Source: Actinoplanes sp. NBC_00393 (GTDB taxonomy: Bacteria; Actinomycetota; Actinomycetes; Mycobacteriales; Micromonosporaceae). From it: 64,000 bases of DNA. A program made the translations under genes and the position numbers. Where the stretch lies: NCBI RefSeq assembly GCF_036053395.1, contig NZ_CP107942.1, forward strand, positions 4,926,501 through 4,990,500, read 5' to 3'. The stretch's first letter is position 1. Each line of letters begins with the position of its first letter. Under the pieces are notes generated by a model. The model made no database searches. It was not told where the DNA came from and saw nothing but the letters and a program-made list of their open reading frames with translations. Shown here in pieces: positions 43,480 through 52,511 of this stretch.

Positions 43480-43836
43480 GTGATTGTAGTAGCGGAGGAC
43501 CATGAGGACATCCGGTACGTGCTGAAACGCTCTCTGGAACGGGCCGGGCACCGGGTTGTCGCGGCGGCGGACGGAGCGGCAGCGCTGGCTGCGATCCGGG
43601 AGCACCGGCCGGATCTGGTGGTCACCGATGTCGACATGCCGTTCATGACCGGGCTGGATCTGTGCCGGGCGATCCGGGCGGACGATGATCTGCGGCACAT
43701 TCCGGTGGTGGTGGCCAGTGGGTCGCTGCTGCCAGGGGACGGCCGGGCCGAGGATGCCGGGGCGTCGGCGACGCTGCTGAAGCCGTTCGTGCCCGCCCAG
43801 CTGCTGGCGTTGATCGCGAAGCTGCTGCCGGCCTGA
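43480..43836 (+). CDS. Single-domain response regulator (CheY-like receiver)
   Basis: The 118-residue product uses the GTG at 43480, with GGAG upstream. It is a bare receiver domain: acidic pair E6-D7, phosphoacceptor D50 in VVTDVDMP, and the conserved Lys in LLKPF near residue 101. There is no output domain, so it would signal by protein contact or serve in a phosphorelay. It faces the sensor kinase gene tail to tail 20 bases away, and that kinase is the natural partner candidate. Confidence 0.9.
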   Translation: MIVVAEDHEDIRYVLKRSLERAGHRVVAAADGAAALAAIREHRPDLVVTDVDMPFMTGLDLCRAIRADDDLRHIPVVVASGSLLPGDGRAEDAGASATLLKPFVPAQLLALIAKLLPA

Positions 43837-43855
43837 GCGAGTCCGGAGAGACGGC

Positions 43856-46285
43856 TCAGTCGCGGCCGTGGGCTCGGGCGTGCCGCCAAATCTCCGATTC
43901 CTCCAGGGACGGTGGCGGGCCGCCCATGCCGGGCAGTTGGGCGGCATTCATGATGGCCGCACGCTCGGCGAGCGCACGCTCCAGTGCGGCACGGACCGCC
44001 TCGTCATCGGCGGAGGTATCCGAGTCAGCCGAGCCGGCGGCGGAAGCAGCGGCGGCGGAGGCCGAGCCGGCCACTGAGGCAGCGGCGTCGGGAGACGCGG
44101 CGGAGGCCGCGGGATCGGCGGAACTGCTGGTCACGATGGACTCCTCAACAGGATCGGGTACCGGCGGAAGGATCGCCGCCGGGAGGGTGAAGTGGAAGCG
44201 CGTACCCCCGCCGGGGTTGTCGGCCACGCCGATGTCGCTGCCGTGACGTTCCAGGATGCGCTGGCAGATGGCCAGGCCGAGGCCGGTTCCGGCGTAGCCG
44301 GCGGCTTCCTCGGTGCGGTGGAACGAGTCGAAGATCCGGGGTTTCTCGGCGTCCGGAATGCCGATGCCCGAGTCGGCGATCTCGATTCGCACCCGGCCAT
44401 CCGCCTCGGCGGAAGCGGTCACCGAGACCTGGGGCACGGTGCCGGGACGGACGTATTTGAGGGCGTTGCCGACCAGGTTGTCCAGGACGTGCCGCAGCAT
44501 GCCGGGGTCGGCCTGGACCGGCGGCAGCGGGCCAACCGTCACCTGCGGCGCCGGCTGGTCGTCGCGCAGGTGCGCGACCCGCTCCTGGACCACGTCGCGG
44601 ACCAGGGCGGAGAGGTCGACCGCGGTCAGGCGCAGCGGGGCGTGCCGGGCCGTGGTGTACGCGAGCAGCGTCTCGATCAGCGTGTCCATCCGGTCGACGA
44701 CCTGCACGATCCGGCGGACCGAGTCGCGGGCGTCCGCGTCTTCGGGGAGGTCGTCGAGGGCGAGTTCGGCGTGCCCGCGGGCCACCGCCAGGGGCGCCTT
44801 GAGGTCGTGGGCGACCACCCCGGCGAAGATCGACAGGTCGGTCTCGTAGCGGCGCAGCGCGGTGATGTCGCGGAAGACGGCGACGGCGCCGTGCTGGCCG
44901 GCGCTGACGTCGAGCGGCCGGCCGTCGATGCTGATCAGGACGCCGTCGGGGCGGGCCGGATTGCGGATCACCGCTTCCACCCCGTCCGCCGGCTCGCCTC
45001 GCAGCGCGCGGATCAGCGGCATCTCGTCGAGCGGGAACGGTGTCTTCCCGTCCGGCCGGAACATGCCGTAGTGCTGCTGCCATTGTTCCGGCTGGTCGTT
45101 GTCGTCGTTGATCCCGAGCAGGCGTTTGGCGGCCGGGTTCTGCAGCAGGAACCTACCGGTGTCGTCCACCATGCTGACGCCGTCGCTGATGCTGCTGAGC
45201 ACGGCGCCCAGCAGGCCGGCCTGCCGGCGGCTACGTTCCTCGGCCGCACGCAGTTCGCCGGTCGCGATCTCCACCTGTGTGCGGGCCCGGGCCCGGCCGG
45301 TGGCCAGGACGAACACCAGCCAGGCGAGCAGCAGGGACAGGGCGCTGCCGAGGGCGAGGGCGATGGCCGGGAGGTGGCTGCCGGCGCCGGGCAGCCGGCC
45401 GGTGTCGGCCCGGGTCACCAGCGTCCAGTACCGCTCGCCCATCGCGAACTCGTCGTCGCGGACCAGGTCGGGTTCGCCCGCGACCGGCCGGTCGACGATC
45501 GTGACCTGGCTGCCGTCGCTGTTGTGCGCGATGAGGCTGCCGGAGAGCTGGCCCTGGCTGGCAGTATCCAGGATCTGAGCCAGGAAGTCCTGTCCGCGCA
45601 GGGCGAGCACCATCCAGCCGCGGAACTCGGGGATGTTGGCGCGGGTCCAGATCGGCGTGGCGAAGACGAACGACTGCTGACGTTGCCCGGCGGGGACGTC
45701 GCGGTCCTGGAGCAGGAAATAGGTGTCCGAGACGGCGGTCGTGTGGATCCGCCGGGCGTCGTCCAGCACGTCGGTCAGTTCGGTGGCGGCCCGCAGGTCG
45801 GTGCCGCTCGTCGGGGTGCCGGTGTCGCTCAGCGCCCGGATGAAGATCGGGAAGTAGTGCTCCTCGGCGTCCCCTTGCGGCCGCAGTCGCAGGCCGCTCG
45901 CTCCGCGAGCACGCCAGAGGCGTTCCGCGGCCGGGATCTCTTCGGTGCGGACCGGGACGACGTACGCCACCGCAGCCGCCCCGATCAACCGGGCGTCCGC
46001 CAGCGGTGAACTGGCCACGTCGAAGTCGTCCCAGGTCAGGTCGTCGTCGGTGGAGGAGCCCGCGGCGAGGGATTCGAGGAGCGCGCGGTACCGGCTGATC
46101 TCGCCCTGCACCGCGCCGAGCGCCATGGCGTGCCGCTGGTCCATCACCTGGTCGGCCTTGTCCCGCTGCGCCGAACGGAGGCCGGCCGCCACCGTGGCCG
46201 CGGTGACCAGCCCGATGATCAGTACCGCGACGGCGAGCAGCGGGCCGGCAACCCGCCGCTCTCCGTTCTGGCGTCCCTCCACCAT
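43856..46285 (-). CDS. CHASE-domain hybrid-less sensor histidine kinase
   Basis: The 809-residue product starts at ATG 46285. Order: membrane helix (about 14-36), extracytoplasmic CHASE domain (about 55-285, with AAAVAYVVPV and GTDLRAATELTDVLDDA), second helix (about 305-328), PAS domain (about 365-475), HisKA with FAGVVAHDLKAPLAVARGH, then HATPase with HVLDNLVGNALKY, IADSGIGIP and GTGLGLAICQRI. About 110 C-terminal residues beyond the kinase are Ala/Ser/Asp-rich and end EIWRHARAHGRD. CHASE domains sense small extracellular ligands; the ligand is unknown. It is convergent with the receiver gene. Confidence 0.9.
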   Translation of the reverse strand: MVEGRQNGERRVAGPLLAVAVLIIGLVTAATVAAGLRSAQRDKADQVMDQRHAMALGAVQGEISRYRALLESLAAGSSTDDDLTWDDFDVASSPLADARLIGAAAVAYVVPVRTEEIPAAERLWRARGASGLRLRPQGDAEEHYFPIFIRALSDTGTPTSGTDLRAATELTDVLDDARRIHTTAVSDTYFLLQDRDVPAGQRQQSFVFATPIWTRANIPEFRGWMVLALRGQDFLAQILDTASQGQLSGSLIAHNSDGSQVTIVDRPVAGEPDLVRDDEFAMGERYWTLVTRADTGRLPGAGSHLPAIALALGSALSLLLAWLVFVLATGRARARTQVEIATGELRAAEERSRRQAGLLGAVLSSISDGVSMVDDTGRFLLQNPAAKRLLGINDDNDQPEQWQQHYGMFRPDGKTPFPLDEMPLIRALRGEPADGVEAVIRNPARPDGVLISIDGRPLDVSAGQHGAVAVFRDITALRRYETDLSIFAGVVAHDLKAPLAVARGHAELALDDLPEDADARDSVRRIVQVVDRMDTLIETLLAYTTARHAPLRLTAVDLSALVRDVVQERVAHLRDDQPAPQVTVGPLPPVQADPGMLRHVLDNLVGNALKYVRPGTVPQVSVTASAEADGRVRIEIADSGIGIPDAEKPRIFDSFHRTEEAAGYAGTGLGLAICQRILERHGSDIGVADNPGGGTRFHFTLPAAILPPVPDPVEESIVTSSSADPAASAASPDAAASVAGSASAAAASAAGSADSDTSADDEAVRAALERALAERAAIMNAAQLPGMGGPPPSLEESEIWRHARAHGRD

Positions 46286-46301
46286 ATAGAGCGTAAGCCG
46301 C

Positions 46302-46340
46302 AAAACGCCCCCGCCGACCGGGGTTCGGCCAACGGGGGCG
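46302..46340 (-). terminator. Terminator hairpin after the GH73 gene
   Basis: On the minus strand GCCCCCG (46339-46333) pairs with CGGGGGC (46313-46307), with further pairing possible inside the loop, followed by GTTTTG. It lies 12 bases past the GH73 stop and just before the kinase start. Confidence 0.7.
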
Positions 46341-46351
46341 AGGTTGCCCTG

Positions 46352-47464
46352 CTACTTCCAGGTGTTGAAGCGGTACAGGTCGTAGGTCTTCATGATCCCG
46401 GTGACCTTCGAGACGTACTTGGGGTCGGTGGCGTACCCGGCCTTCCAGACCTGGTAGATGAACTTGTCGGCGTCCTTGGTGTAGGCGAACGCCGGGGTGT
46501 AGCGCTTGTTGTTGCGCAGGAAGTGCCCGTGGTCGCGGAACGAACTGGCCATCGAGGCGTAGGTGCGGAACGCGTCCGACGTCGCGAAGCACTTGCCGGC
46601 CTTGTCGCACTCGTTGGTCTTGTAGACGTGGCAGCCGGTGGCGTGCGGACCGTAGTAGCCGCTCTGGCATTTGATGCCGAAGTAGTTGCGGTCCGTCGCC
46701 GACAGGCTGCTGCGCCCCCAGCCCGACTCGAGGATGGCCTGGGCGATGGTCACCGACGGCGGAACGCCGTACTGGCGCCAGCCATGCTGGGCGCCGGGCG
46801 CCGCGGCCTTGATGAACTGCTCGGGCGTCAGCACGGGGGCCGGCGTGGGCTTGGCGGGCGCCGGCTTGGCCGCCGGGCACGCTTTCACGGCAGAGGAGAC
46901 GACGTACGCGTGGGAGATGTACTTCCCGTCGCTGAGCCGGTCCCACTGGTTCGTGGTGCGCACAGTGCCCTTGACCTTGGTGCCGGTCACCGAGCAGGCG
47001 ATCTTGAGCGCGGCCCCGTTCGCCATCTTGCGGGACACCGTTCCGGTGGTTCCCGGGCCGGTACGCACGTTGACCGCGCCGTCCGAGCTGCGGACCTTGC
47101 CGGTCACGTACCCCGTGGAGCTGACCGCCGGCTTGCAGGCCGGGATCTTCGCGCTGGTCCGCACGTAGCTGTGTGAGAGATAACGTCCGTCGGTCAGCCG
47201 GTCCCAGACCGCCGTGGTGCGGACCTTTCCACGGATGGACTGTCCCTTCACCTGACAGGCAATCTTGATCTTCTGGCCGTCCCGGAGCGTTCCGACGATC
47301 TTGGACGAGGTCGAGGGTGCGGAGCGGACCTTCAAAGTTTTGCTGACGTCGACGGTTGCCGTGTAGCCGGCCGCGTACGCCGCGGCAGGCGACAGACCCA
47401 CCCCGGTCCCGGCGGCGAGCACCAGCATGGCACTGGTGAGTAGTCGTCGGGTGCTGTGCCTCAT
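46352..47464 (-). CDS. Secreted peptidoglycan hydrolase: two SH3-like domains plus GH73 glucosaminidase
   Basis: The 370-residue product has GAAGGGGA upstream of ATG 47464. A signal peptide covers residues 1-32 (cleavage near AYAAG). Two SH3b-like repeats (about 35-110 and 117-190) each have a VRxxPxxxxxxxG core, paired cysteines and a DRL(T/S)DGxY(L/I)SHxYV end. A Pro/Ala linker leads to a FlgJ/LytG-type glucosaminidase domain (about 215-370) with QAILESGWGRS holding the catalytic Glu, NYFGIKC and FRDHGHFLRNNKRY. It should cleave N-acetylglucosaminyl bonds in peptidoglycan outside the cell; the SH3b repeats probably bind the wall. Confidence 0.92.
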   Translation of the reverse strand: MRHSTRRLLTSAMLVLAAGTGVGLSPAAAYAAGYTATVDVSKTLKVRSAPSTSSKIVGTLRDGQKIKIACQVKGQSIRGKVRTTAVWDRLTDGRYLSHSYVRTSAKIPACKPAVSSTGYVTGKVRSSDGAVNVRTGPGTTGTVSRKMANGAALKIACSVTGTKVKGTVRTTNQWDRLSDGKYISHAYVVSSAVKACPAAKPAPAKPTPAPVLTPEQFIKAAAPGAQHGWRQYGVPPSVTIAQAILESGWGRSSLSATDRNYFGIKCQSGYYGPHATGCHVYKTNECDKAGKCFATSDAFRTYASMASSFRDHGHFLRNNKRYTPAFAYTKDADKFIYQVWKAGYATDPKYVSKVTGIMKTYDLYRFNTWK

Positions 47465-47627
47465 GAACTGTCCCCTTCGTTCCGTAGGCGTCGAGAACGA
47501 AGATCCGGTTCCGGCGTTGCGCCGATCGGGCCCGGCAGGGTGCGGATACGTTGCGGTGCGTGGGACCGTTGTGGCGTACGCGATCGGGGTGCTTGGAAAT
47601 CAGGCGGATGGGGAAAGCCGTGTCGTC

Positions 47628-48551
47628 ATGACAGCCGTCGCGCCGCGCCCGACCCGGCCCGCCGCCACCCGGGCCCACACCCCGCACCGGAGCACCTGGC
47701 ACACCGTCACGCCACTGTTCGTCGCGATCGCCGCGGCCGTCGGCGCGTACGCGGTACACCGGGTGTTCGTGGGCACCGCACTGGGACAGCTCGTGGACAC
47801 CGCCTCGATGCGGGGCGGCGACGTGGACCATCCACGGGTGACCGAGGTGCTCACGCGTACGCTCAATGCCACTCAGCTCGCCGGCCTGGCCCTGGTCTGC
47901 CTGCTGGCGGCGGCCTTCGGCGCGCTGCGCCGCCGCCTCGACCTCTCGATCGCCGCCGCGGTGCTGGTGATCGGCGCGAACGTCACCGTCCAGCTGCTCA
48001 AGGCCGGCCTGTCCCGGCCGAACCTGGACGACTTCCCGGCGCCCAACTCGTTCCCCAGCGGGCACACCGCGGCCGCCGCCAGCGTGGCGTTCGTGCTGGT
48101 CCTGGTCTTCCCGCGGGCGCTGCGCGGCACGGTCGGGCTGATCGGCGCGGCCTACGTGGCGATCGTCGCGGTGGCCACCGTGTGGGCCGAGTGGCACCGG
48201 CCGAGCGACGCGGTCGCCGCGCTGCTGATCGTGCTGGCCTGGGGCGCCCTGACCGCCTGGGTGGTGCGCCTGCGCCGCTCCGGCGAACCCCGGCCGCTGC
48301 ACCTGCCGAACCGCCTGGTCATGGTGGTTCTGGCGGGTTCCGGCCTGATCACCGCCGCGGTGACCCTGTGCTGGTTGTTCGCGGTGGCCCTGTCCGAGGG
48401 CGGCCTGCCGGACCTGGTGTCCGGGCGGTTCGCCTTCCTCACCGGCGCGGCGGGCATCGTCGCCTCCGTGGCCGGAGCGTTCATCATCTGGGTCCGGCTC
48501 ACGGCGGTCGAACCGCCGGCCGGCCGGCCCGTCCAGGGAGGCACGAAATGA
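47628..48551 (+). CDS. PAP2-superfamily membrane phosphatase
   Basis: The 307-residue product starts at ATG 47628; earlier open frame to 47427 is unsupported. About six to seven helices are present. Motif 1 is KAGLSRP, motif 2 PSGHTAA near residue 145, and motif 3 is EWHRPSDAVAALL with the catalytic His, although the preceding Arg of the canonical motif is not obvious. PAP2 enzymes dephosphorylate lipid phosphates such as undecaprenyl pyrophosphate. The stop overlaps the start of the stress-protein reading frame (ATGA), so the two are coupled. Confidence 0.85.
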   Translation: MTAVAPRPTRPAATRAHTPHRSTWHTVTPLFVAIAAAVGAYAVHRVFVGTALGQLVDTASMRGGDVDHPRVTEVLTRTLNATQLAGLALVCLLAAAFGALRRRLDLSIAAAVLVIGANVTVQLLKAGLSRPNLDDFPAPNSFPSGHTAAAASVAFVLVLVFPRALRGTVGLIGAAYVAIVAVATVWAEWHRPSDAVAALLIVLAWGALTAWVVRLRRSGEPRPLHLPNRLVMVVLAGSGLITAAVTLCWLFAVALSEGGLPDLVSGRFAFLTGAAGIVASVAGAFIIWVRLTAVEPPAGRPVQGGTK

Positions 48552-49106
48552 CCACCACCCCCGCCGACAACACACCCCCCCGGAGTGCCGCCCGGACCGG
48601 CCGGCGTTCCGGACCTGCCGGCCAAGACCGCCGGTGCGACCGGATTCACCGGGCCGACCGTCGTGGTCGGCACCTATCCCGAGTACGCGCTGGCTCAGCA
48701 GGCCGTCGACACCCTCTCGGACAACAAGTTCCCGGTCGAGCGCACCTCGATCGTCGGCACCGACCTGCGCCTGGTCGAGAACGTGCTGGGCCGGCTCACC
48801 ACCGGCCGGGCGGCGATCGCGGGCGCGGCCAGCGGCGCCTGGTTCGGTCTGTTCATCGGCCTGCTGTTCGGCCTGTTCAGCGACTCCGGGTGGTTCGCGG
48901 TCATCCTGACCACGGTGCTGATCGGCGCGGTCTGGGGCGCCATCTTCGGGGCCATCGCGCACGCCGCGACCGGCGGCCGGCGCGACTTCACCTCGCGCAG
49001 CTCGCTGCAGGCTGCCCAGTACGCGGTGCTCGCCGACGCCGAGGTGGCCGAGCAGGCCCGGCAGCTGCTGGTCAGCATCAACTGGCGGGCCAGCGGCGCC
49101 CAGTGA
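48548..49106 (+). pseudogene. YflT/general-stress-protein-17M-like protein with an apparent +1 frameshift in a C7 tract
   Basis: ATG 48548 has GGAGG upstream and an ATGA overlap with the PAP2 gene, but its frame leaves the coding frame at seven consecutive C bases (48575-48581). With six C bases, MTTTPADNTPPG runs straight into the long frame. As written the long frame can start only at GTG 48585, without a binding site. The product (about 185 residues if joined) has a VVVGTYPEYALAQQAVDTL alpha/beta start, SIVGTDLRLVENVLGRLT, then a glycine-rich double membrane helix (AAIAGAASGAWFGLFIGLLFGLF). This is the YflT-type stress fold. Sequencing error, decay or phase variation are all possible. Confidence 0.75.
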
Positions 49107-49112
49107 GACGGC

Positions 49113-49147
49113 GAAGGAGCCGGGGTGCGGCGCACCCCGGCTCCTTC
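49113..49147. terminator. Bidirectional terminator between stress protein and sigma factor genes
   Basis: GAAGGAGCCGGGGTGC at 49113-49128 pairs perfectly with GCACCCCGGCTCCTTC at 49132-49147 around a 3-base loop. It lies 6 bases after one stop and 13 bases before the stop of the convergent sigma-factor gene. Confidence 0.88.
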
Positions 49148-49160
49148 GTGTGGTCCCGTC

Positions 49161-49925
49161 CTAGTACTCGCTGTCGAGCTGGCTGCGCAGCTTGGTGAGG
49201 GCCTTGGTCAGCAGACGCGACACGTGCATCTGCGAGATGCCGATCTGCTCGGCGATCTGCGACTGGGTCAGGTTGCCGTAGAAACGCAGCGTCAGGATCT
49301 TCTGCTCCCGCTCGTCCAGCGTCGCCAGCGCCGGGCCCAGCGCCACCCGCGTCTCCGCAATCTCGTACTCATGGTCCTCGCCACCGAGCGTGTCACCCAG
49401 CTCCGTGTTCCCATCAGCACTGATCGGCGTCGACAACGACGTCGCGTTGTACGCCCGCGCACCCTCCAGACCCTCGAGGACATCCTCCTCGCTGATCCCC
49501 AGATGCGCCGCGATGTCCGGCACCGTCGGCGAACGCCCCAGCGAGTGCGTCAACGTGCTGTTCGCCTCGGTGATCGCCAGCCGCAGCTCCTGCAGCCGCC
49601 GCGGCACCCGCACCGACCACGTGCGGTCCCGGAAATGCCGCTTGATCTCCCCGATGATCGTCGGGATCGCGTAGCCGGCGAAGTCCACACCACGCTCGGG
49701 GTCGAACTTGTCGACCGCCTTGATCAGACCCACCGTCGCGGTCTGGATCAGGTCATCGGTGGGCTCGCCACGCCCGGAATAGCGGTGCGCGAGATGACGC
49801 GCCAGCGGCAGCCACGCCTCGATCGCCCGGTCCCGGATCCGGGAACGCTGGTCCGGCGGGGCGGTGGTCAGCAGGTCCAACAGGTCGGAGGCGGTCGCCT
49901 CCGGTGAAACGTCGATAAGGGTCAC
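49161..49925 (-). CDS. RNA polymerase sigma factor, SigB/SigF/SigG family
   Basis: The 254-residue product uses GTG 49925 with GGAGG upstream. Region 2 has DDLIQTATVGLIKAVDKFDP and FAGYAIPTIIGEIKRHFRD followed by RTWSVRVPRRLQE, diagnostic of this group. Region 3 (SPTVPDIAAHLGISEEDV) and region 4 (LTQSQIAEQIGISQMHVSRLL) complete it. These sigma factors drive general stress or differentiation genes and are normally held by an anti-sigma kinase whose antagonist is reactivated by a PP2C phosphatase. No anti-sigma or antagonist gene is adjacent, which makes remote PP2C genes in this window of interest. Confidence 0.93.
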   Translation of the reverse strand: MTLIDVSPEATASDLLDLLTTAPPDQRSRIRDRAIEAWLPLARHLAHRYSGRGEPTDDLIQTATVGLIKAVDKFDPERGVDFAGYAIPTIIGEIKRHFRDRTWSVRVPRRLQELRLAITEANSTLTHSLGRSPTVPDIAAHLGISEEDVLEGLEGARAYNATSLSTPISADGNTELGDTLGGEDHEYEIAETRVALGPALATLDEREQKILTLRFYGNLTQSQIAEQIGISQMHVSRLLTKALTKLRSQLDSEY

Positions 49926-50175
49926 GCCAGGTCCTCCATCAGCGGGCAGAGAGCCGTGCCCGCGCGCGGCGACCGTTCCATAGATGCAACGCTAACCGAG
50001 AAGACGATCCTCGACTAGCCGAAAGTATGAGTGACGTTGCGTGAATGCGGGAACTACAGAGCGAGTTCATCCTATGGTGTCGACCGCCCGTAGTCTCCGG
50101 AGCGCGCGTTTTGTTGTCGGTGGGGCGTGGTAGACACCAACCGGTGAAGCTCTCGAGCGGAAGAACGGAAAACGG

Positions 50176-50979
50176 ATGACCATCCTCGGCATCGACATCG
50201 GCGGCTCCGGCGTGAAGGGCGCACCGGTCGACACCGTGCGCGGCGAGCTGCTCGAAGAACGATTCCGCGTGCCCACCCCGCAGCCCGCCGACGTGGACAG
50301 CGTCGTCGAGGCCGTCGCCGAGGTGGCCGGGAAGTACGCCGGCATTGAGCGGGTCGGCATCACCTTCCCCGGCGTGGTGGTCGACGGCGTGACCCGCTCG
50401 GCGGCCAACGTCGACAAGTCGTGGCTCGACGCGCCCGCCGCCCGCATCTTCGGCGACCGTCTCGGCATGCCGGTGACCGTTCTCAACGACGCCGACGCGG
50501 CCGGTGCGGCCGAGGTGGCGTTCGGCGCCGGCCGCGACCAGTCCGGTCTGATCATGATGCTGACGTTCGGCACGGGCATCGGCAGCGCGCTGTTCCTCGA
50601 CGGCGTCCTGATCCCGAACACCGAGTTCGGTCACGTGGAGCTCGACGGCCGCGACGCCGAGCTGCTCGCCTCCGACCGGATCCGGGAGAGCGAGGAGCTG
50701 AGCTGGGAGCAGTGGGCGCCCCGCGTCGAACGCTATCTGCGGCACGTCGAGATGCTGCTGTCGCCGCGGCTGTTCATCATCGGCGGCGGAGTGAGCAAGA
50801 AGTCGGAGAAGTTCTTCCCGCTGCTCGACATCCGTACCCCCATCGTCGCCGCCACGCTGCTCAACAACGCCGGCATCATCGGCGCGGCGGTCAGCGCCGA
50901 GCAGGCCGCAGCCGGCCCCGGGCCGCAGGACCCGGGCGCCATCCAGGTGGACGCGGCCGCTCAGGCCGACCGGGACTGA
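50176..50979 (+). CDS. ppgK: Polyphosphate glucokinase
   Basis: The 267-residue product is a ROK-fold sugar kinase with [11 protein letters not shown] at residues 5-15, [12 protein letters not shown] carrying the catalytic Asp near residue 104, [12 protein letters not shown], and [17 protein letters not shown], which is characteristic of PpgK. It phosphorylates glucose using inorganic polyphosphate or ATP, feeding glycolysis in actinobacteria. A C-terminal tail of about 25 residues is Ala/Pro/Gln-rich. The gene is followed 12 bases later by the flavoprotein gene and is divergent from the sigma-factor gene. Confidence 0.94.
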   Translation: MTILGIDIGGSGVKGAPVDTVRGELLEERFRVPTPQPADVDSVVEAVAEVAGKYAGIERVGITFPGVVVDGVTRSAANVDKSWLDAPAARIFGDRLGMPVTVLNDADAAGAAEVAFGAGRDQSGLIMMLTFGTGIGSALFLDGVLIPNTEFGHVELDGRDAELLASDRIRESEELSWEQWAPRVERYLRHVEMLLSPRLFIIGGGVSKKSEKFFPLLDIRTPIVAATLLNNAGIIGAAVSAEQAAAGPGPQDPGAIQVDAAAQADRD

Positions 50980-50991
50980 GGGGTACGGGGT

Positions 50992-51456
50992 ATGGCGCGC
51001 ACCATCGCGACGAACAACCGGGTCGAGCGGGCGGAACTGATCGAGTTCCTGCGCCCCCGGCACCACGCGATCCTGATGACCACCCGCAAGGACGGTCGGC
51101 CACAGTCCTCGCCGAACACCTGCGGGGTGGACACCGAGGGCCGGATCGTCATCTCCAGCTATCCCGAGCGGGCCAAGGTGGCGAACATCCGCCGCGACCC
51201 CCGGGTCACCCTCTGCGTCCTCTCCGACGAGTGGAACGGCCCGTGGGTGCAGGTCGACGGCACCGCCGAGGTGATCGACCTGCCGGACGCCGTGGAGGCC
51301 CTGGTGGAGTATTTCCGGTGCATCTCCGGTGAGCATCCGGACTGGGACGAGTATCGGCAGGCCATGCGGGAGCAGGGCAAATGCCTGATCCGGGTGACGA
51401 TCGAGTCGTGGGGCCCGATCGCCACCGGCGGATTCCCAGCCCGGCTCGCTGACTAG
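50992..51456 (+). CDS. PPOX-class (F420- or FMN-dependent) flavoprotein
   Basis: The 154-residue product is a split-barrel protein of the pyridoxamine-phosphate-oxidase-like class common in actinobacteria: LRPRHHAILMTTRKDGRPQSSPN at residues about 20-42, VISSYPERAKVANIRRDPRVTLCVL, then WVQVDGTAEVIDLP. The KVANIRRDPRV segment is typical of F420-dependent members. Reaction is unknown. It probably shares a transcript with ppgK. Confidence 0.85.
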   Translation: MARTIATNNRVERAELIEFLRPRHHAILMTTRKDGRPQSSPNTCGVDTEGRIVISSYPERAKVANIRRDPRVTLCVLSDEWNGPWVQVDGTAEVIDLPDAVEALVEYFRCISGEHPDWDEYRQAMREQGKCLIRVTIESWGPIATGGFPARLAD

Positions 51457-51465
51457 GGCGCCGGC

Positions 51466-51575
51466 CGGCCCGGGTGAGCCGGCCGGGCTGGGCGGGCTGG
51501 GCGGTCAACCGCGCCGGGCCGGCCGGGTCAGCCGCGCTGGGCCGGCCGGGGGTCAGCCGCGCCAGGCCGGCCGGG
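51466..51575. repeat. Short GC-rich direct repeats after the flavoprotein gene
   Basis: The motif GGCCGGCCGGG(GG)TCAGCCGCGC and shortened variants recur three to four times at about 25-30 base spacing between 51466 and 51590, reaching into the last codons of the next gene. No stem-loop with a T tract was seen. Confidence 0.6.
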
Positions 51576-52511
51576 TCAGCTGCGCCAGGCGGTGAGGTTC
51601 TCGGTGGCGGTGCGGGTCAGCGACTCCACGACCGAGCGCTCCGACGGAACGGACTCGTAGCCGCGTGTCTCGACGAGCGCGACCGCGTCGTTCACCCGGA
51701 CCGCCGCGATGTAGGTCCGGCGCCGGTCGCCGCTCGGCGTGCCGTCGTCGTTGTAACCCGCCGTGGACCGCTCGACCAGCAGCGACTCGTCCCCGAGGTC
51801 CATCGCGCCGAGACTGCGGAACGTGGCCGGCCGGTCCCCCAGCTTGCCCTCCGGGCAGGACCGGACAGCCGCGCCCAACTCGTCGAGGAACTCCTCGGCC
51901 CCGTCGGCGCGGTAGACGGTGACGGTGTTCAGGATCGTGTCGCTCGGCGTGTAATCCGGGCTGAGCTCCGGCGCCCGGTAGAGCAGCCGCACAGTGCCGC
52001 GGATCGCCACGTGGTCCTCGCTCGGGTAGGAAGCGGCCGGGCACAGTTCCGGGGGCGGCTGGCCGCCCTCGAACCGGTAGAACTCGCCGGTGTTGCTGTC
52101 GGCCGCCCGGAGCATCGCCTGGTCGGGGACCTCCGCCGGAATTTCCGGGGTGCCGGCTGAGGGCGATGACGGGCTTTCCGGGGCACCGGACGTGGGCGAC
52201 GACGGCGGCGTGGATGAGGGCGGCACGGACGAGAGCGGCGTGGATGAGGGCGGCACGGACGACGGCGCCGGAGATGACGGCGCGGTTGAGGGGGCCTGGT
52301 CCGCCGGGTGGGCGGGCTCTCCCCCGGCCAGCGCGAACCGGGTGCCGACCGTGGCGCCGGTGGCCAGGATCGCCACCACGACCAGCGCCGCGGCGGACTG
52401 CAGGGCGGTGCGGCGCCCGGCCCGGCGGCGCAGCTCGGCTGCCGGGGCCAACCGGGCCCGCTCGGCGTCGCGGCTCAGCGCGGCGTAGGCGCGTTCCAGC
52501 TCATTCGACAT
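51576..52511 (-). CDS. Membrane partner of the ECF sigma factor (putative anti-sigma-like protein)
   Basis: The 311-residue product starts at ATG 52511, overlapping the sigma-factor stop by 11 bases; the open frame further upstream is a shadow of repeat DNA. A short cytoplasmic N terminus (MSNELERAYAALSRDAERA) precedes one membrane helix (about 45-65). A Ser/Pro repeat linker (PPSSTP type, 30-base DNA period at 52213 and 52243) follows, then an extracytoplasmic domain of about 180 residues (LRAADSNTGEFYRFEGG onward). There is no zinc-anti-sigma HxxxCxxC motif. Position supports a role in controlling the sigma factor; this is inference. Confidence 0.65.
   Translation of the reverse strand: MSNELERAYAALSRDAERARLAPAAELRRRAGRRTALQSAAALVVVAILATGATVGTRFALAGGEPAHPADQAPSTAPSSPAPSSVPPSSTPLSSVPPSSTPPSSPTSGAPESPSSPSAGTPEIPAEVPDQAMLRAADSNTGEFYRFEGGQPPPELCPAASYPSEDHVAIRGTVRLLYRAPELSPDYTPSDTILNTVTVYRADGAEEFLDELGAAVRSCPEGKLGDRPATFRSLGAMDLGDESLLVERSTAGYNDDGTPSGDRRRTYIAAVRVNDAVALVETRGYESVPSERSVVESLTRTATENLTAWRS

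Noticed and set aside
45231..48962. 1,243-codon minus-strand frame spanning several genes
   Set aside because: It crosses the histidine kinase, GH73, PAP2 and stress-protein genes in the wrong frame, is Arg/Gly/Pro-rich and has no binding site or motif.
50108..50134. SigB/F-type promoter (GTTT, 17 bases, GGTAGA) before ppgK
   Set aside because: The -10 element fits the GGGTAT consensus poorly and the match is what chance would give in this DNA. Transcript mapping would be needed.
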